Shown here in pieces: positions 63,886 through 64,000 of a stretch of DNA of 64,000 nucleotides. The notes beneath the pieces were generated by a model, which was not told where the DNA came from, ran no database searches, and worked only from the letters and a program-made list of their open reading frames with translations. The translations under genes and the position numbers were made by a program. The stretch spans positions 17,786-81,785 of the forward strand of contig JASLNT010000038.1 in NCBI GenBank assembly GCA_030745875.1, read 5' to 3'. Source of the DNA: Phycisphaerae bacterium. GTDB taxonomy: Bacteria > Planctomycetota > Phycisphaerae > SM23-33. The stretch's first letter is position 1, and every line of letters starts with the position of its first letter.

Positions 63886-64000
63886 TCATGCTGCGAGGGC
63901 GTTTTGCAGGAGCCAGTAGGCATTCCACTGGCCAGTTTGGTCAAGAGCGGCCAACGCCATCATCCCTTCGGCGTTGGGTGAGTCCCATCGCATCCCGCTG
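63886..64000 (-). CDS. Partial CDS, C-terminal end only
   Basis: The last 37 codons of a minus-strand gene that enters from the right edge and stops at 63886-63888. The sequence (RWDSPNAEGMMALAALDQTG, then WNAYWLLQNALAA) is protein-like with Trp and Ala, but too short to assign. Confidence 0.5.
   Translation of the reverse strand, partial: SGMRWDSPNAEGMMALAALDQTGQWNAYWLLQNALAA

Overview
The window reads as a chromosomal segment of a free-living, probably uncultured bacterium of the phylum Planctomycetota. That placement is inferred from gene content: a PEP-CTERM protein, a Ser/Thr kinase fused to 14 WD40 repeats, an HzsA-like propeller/cytochrome protein, a DUF6288-like PDZ/HEAT protein, a Minf_1886-family protein, Tat-exported sugar-active proteins and many lipoproteins. 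No rRNA, tRNA, CRISPR array, insertion sequence or phage gene was recognised. Genes lie on both strands in short operons, with several small convergent overlaps (4-15 bp).

Layout. 1-5.4 kb: a partial Hsp70-like chaperone diverges from guaA (GMP synthase), followed by a membrane transporter. 5.4-23.1 kb: exported proteins, namely a Tat-exported TIM-barrel hydrolase, a metallophosphoesterase lipoprotein, the DUF6288-like protein, the HzsA-like protein, an FG-GAP propeller, a metallophosphatase plus CDP-alcohol phosphatidyltransferase pair, a 1117-residue glycosidase-like protein, a serpin, a small Cys protein and a metzincin-like protease. 23.2-34.5 kb: housekeeping and regulation, with an EndoIII-like glycosylase, a receiver-GGDEF protein, PPi-type phosphofructokinase, a GH10-fold protein lacking both catalytic glutamates, a ComEA-like protein, a CPBP protease, purC, and the operon metG, Minf_1886 protein, small membrane protein, cell-wall amidase. 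A sugar-nucleotide epimerase follows.

34.5-44.2 kb is the accessory part: a 1.1-kb non-coding gap with hairpins, the WD40 kinase, and then small unknown genes, mostly on the minus strand. Among them, at 40769-40839, is an imperfect palindrome with the architecture of an integron attC recombination site, including the single extrahelical base, in the same orientation as the adjacent genes. This part looks like a gene-cassette fragment without an integrase in view. At 43821-43848 is a fully consensus sigma-70 promoter followed by a hairpin-rich leader of about 300 nt before the PEP-CTERM gene.

45-64 kb: a carbohydrate block (clan-A-like hydrolase, an apparently active GH10 xylanase, a GH4 glycosidase), ilvC, a complete Mla-type lipid transport operon (HEAT lipoprotein, STAS protein, MlaE, MlaF, MlaD), endonuclease V, a Tat-exported propeller, bioF, guaB, a lipoprotein, a fucose/arabinose isomerase-family protein and a TRIC/UPF0126 membrane protein. 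Together the genes suggest a polysaccharide-degrading heterotroph with PPi-linked glycolysis. All functions are read from sequence motifs; no database search was run.
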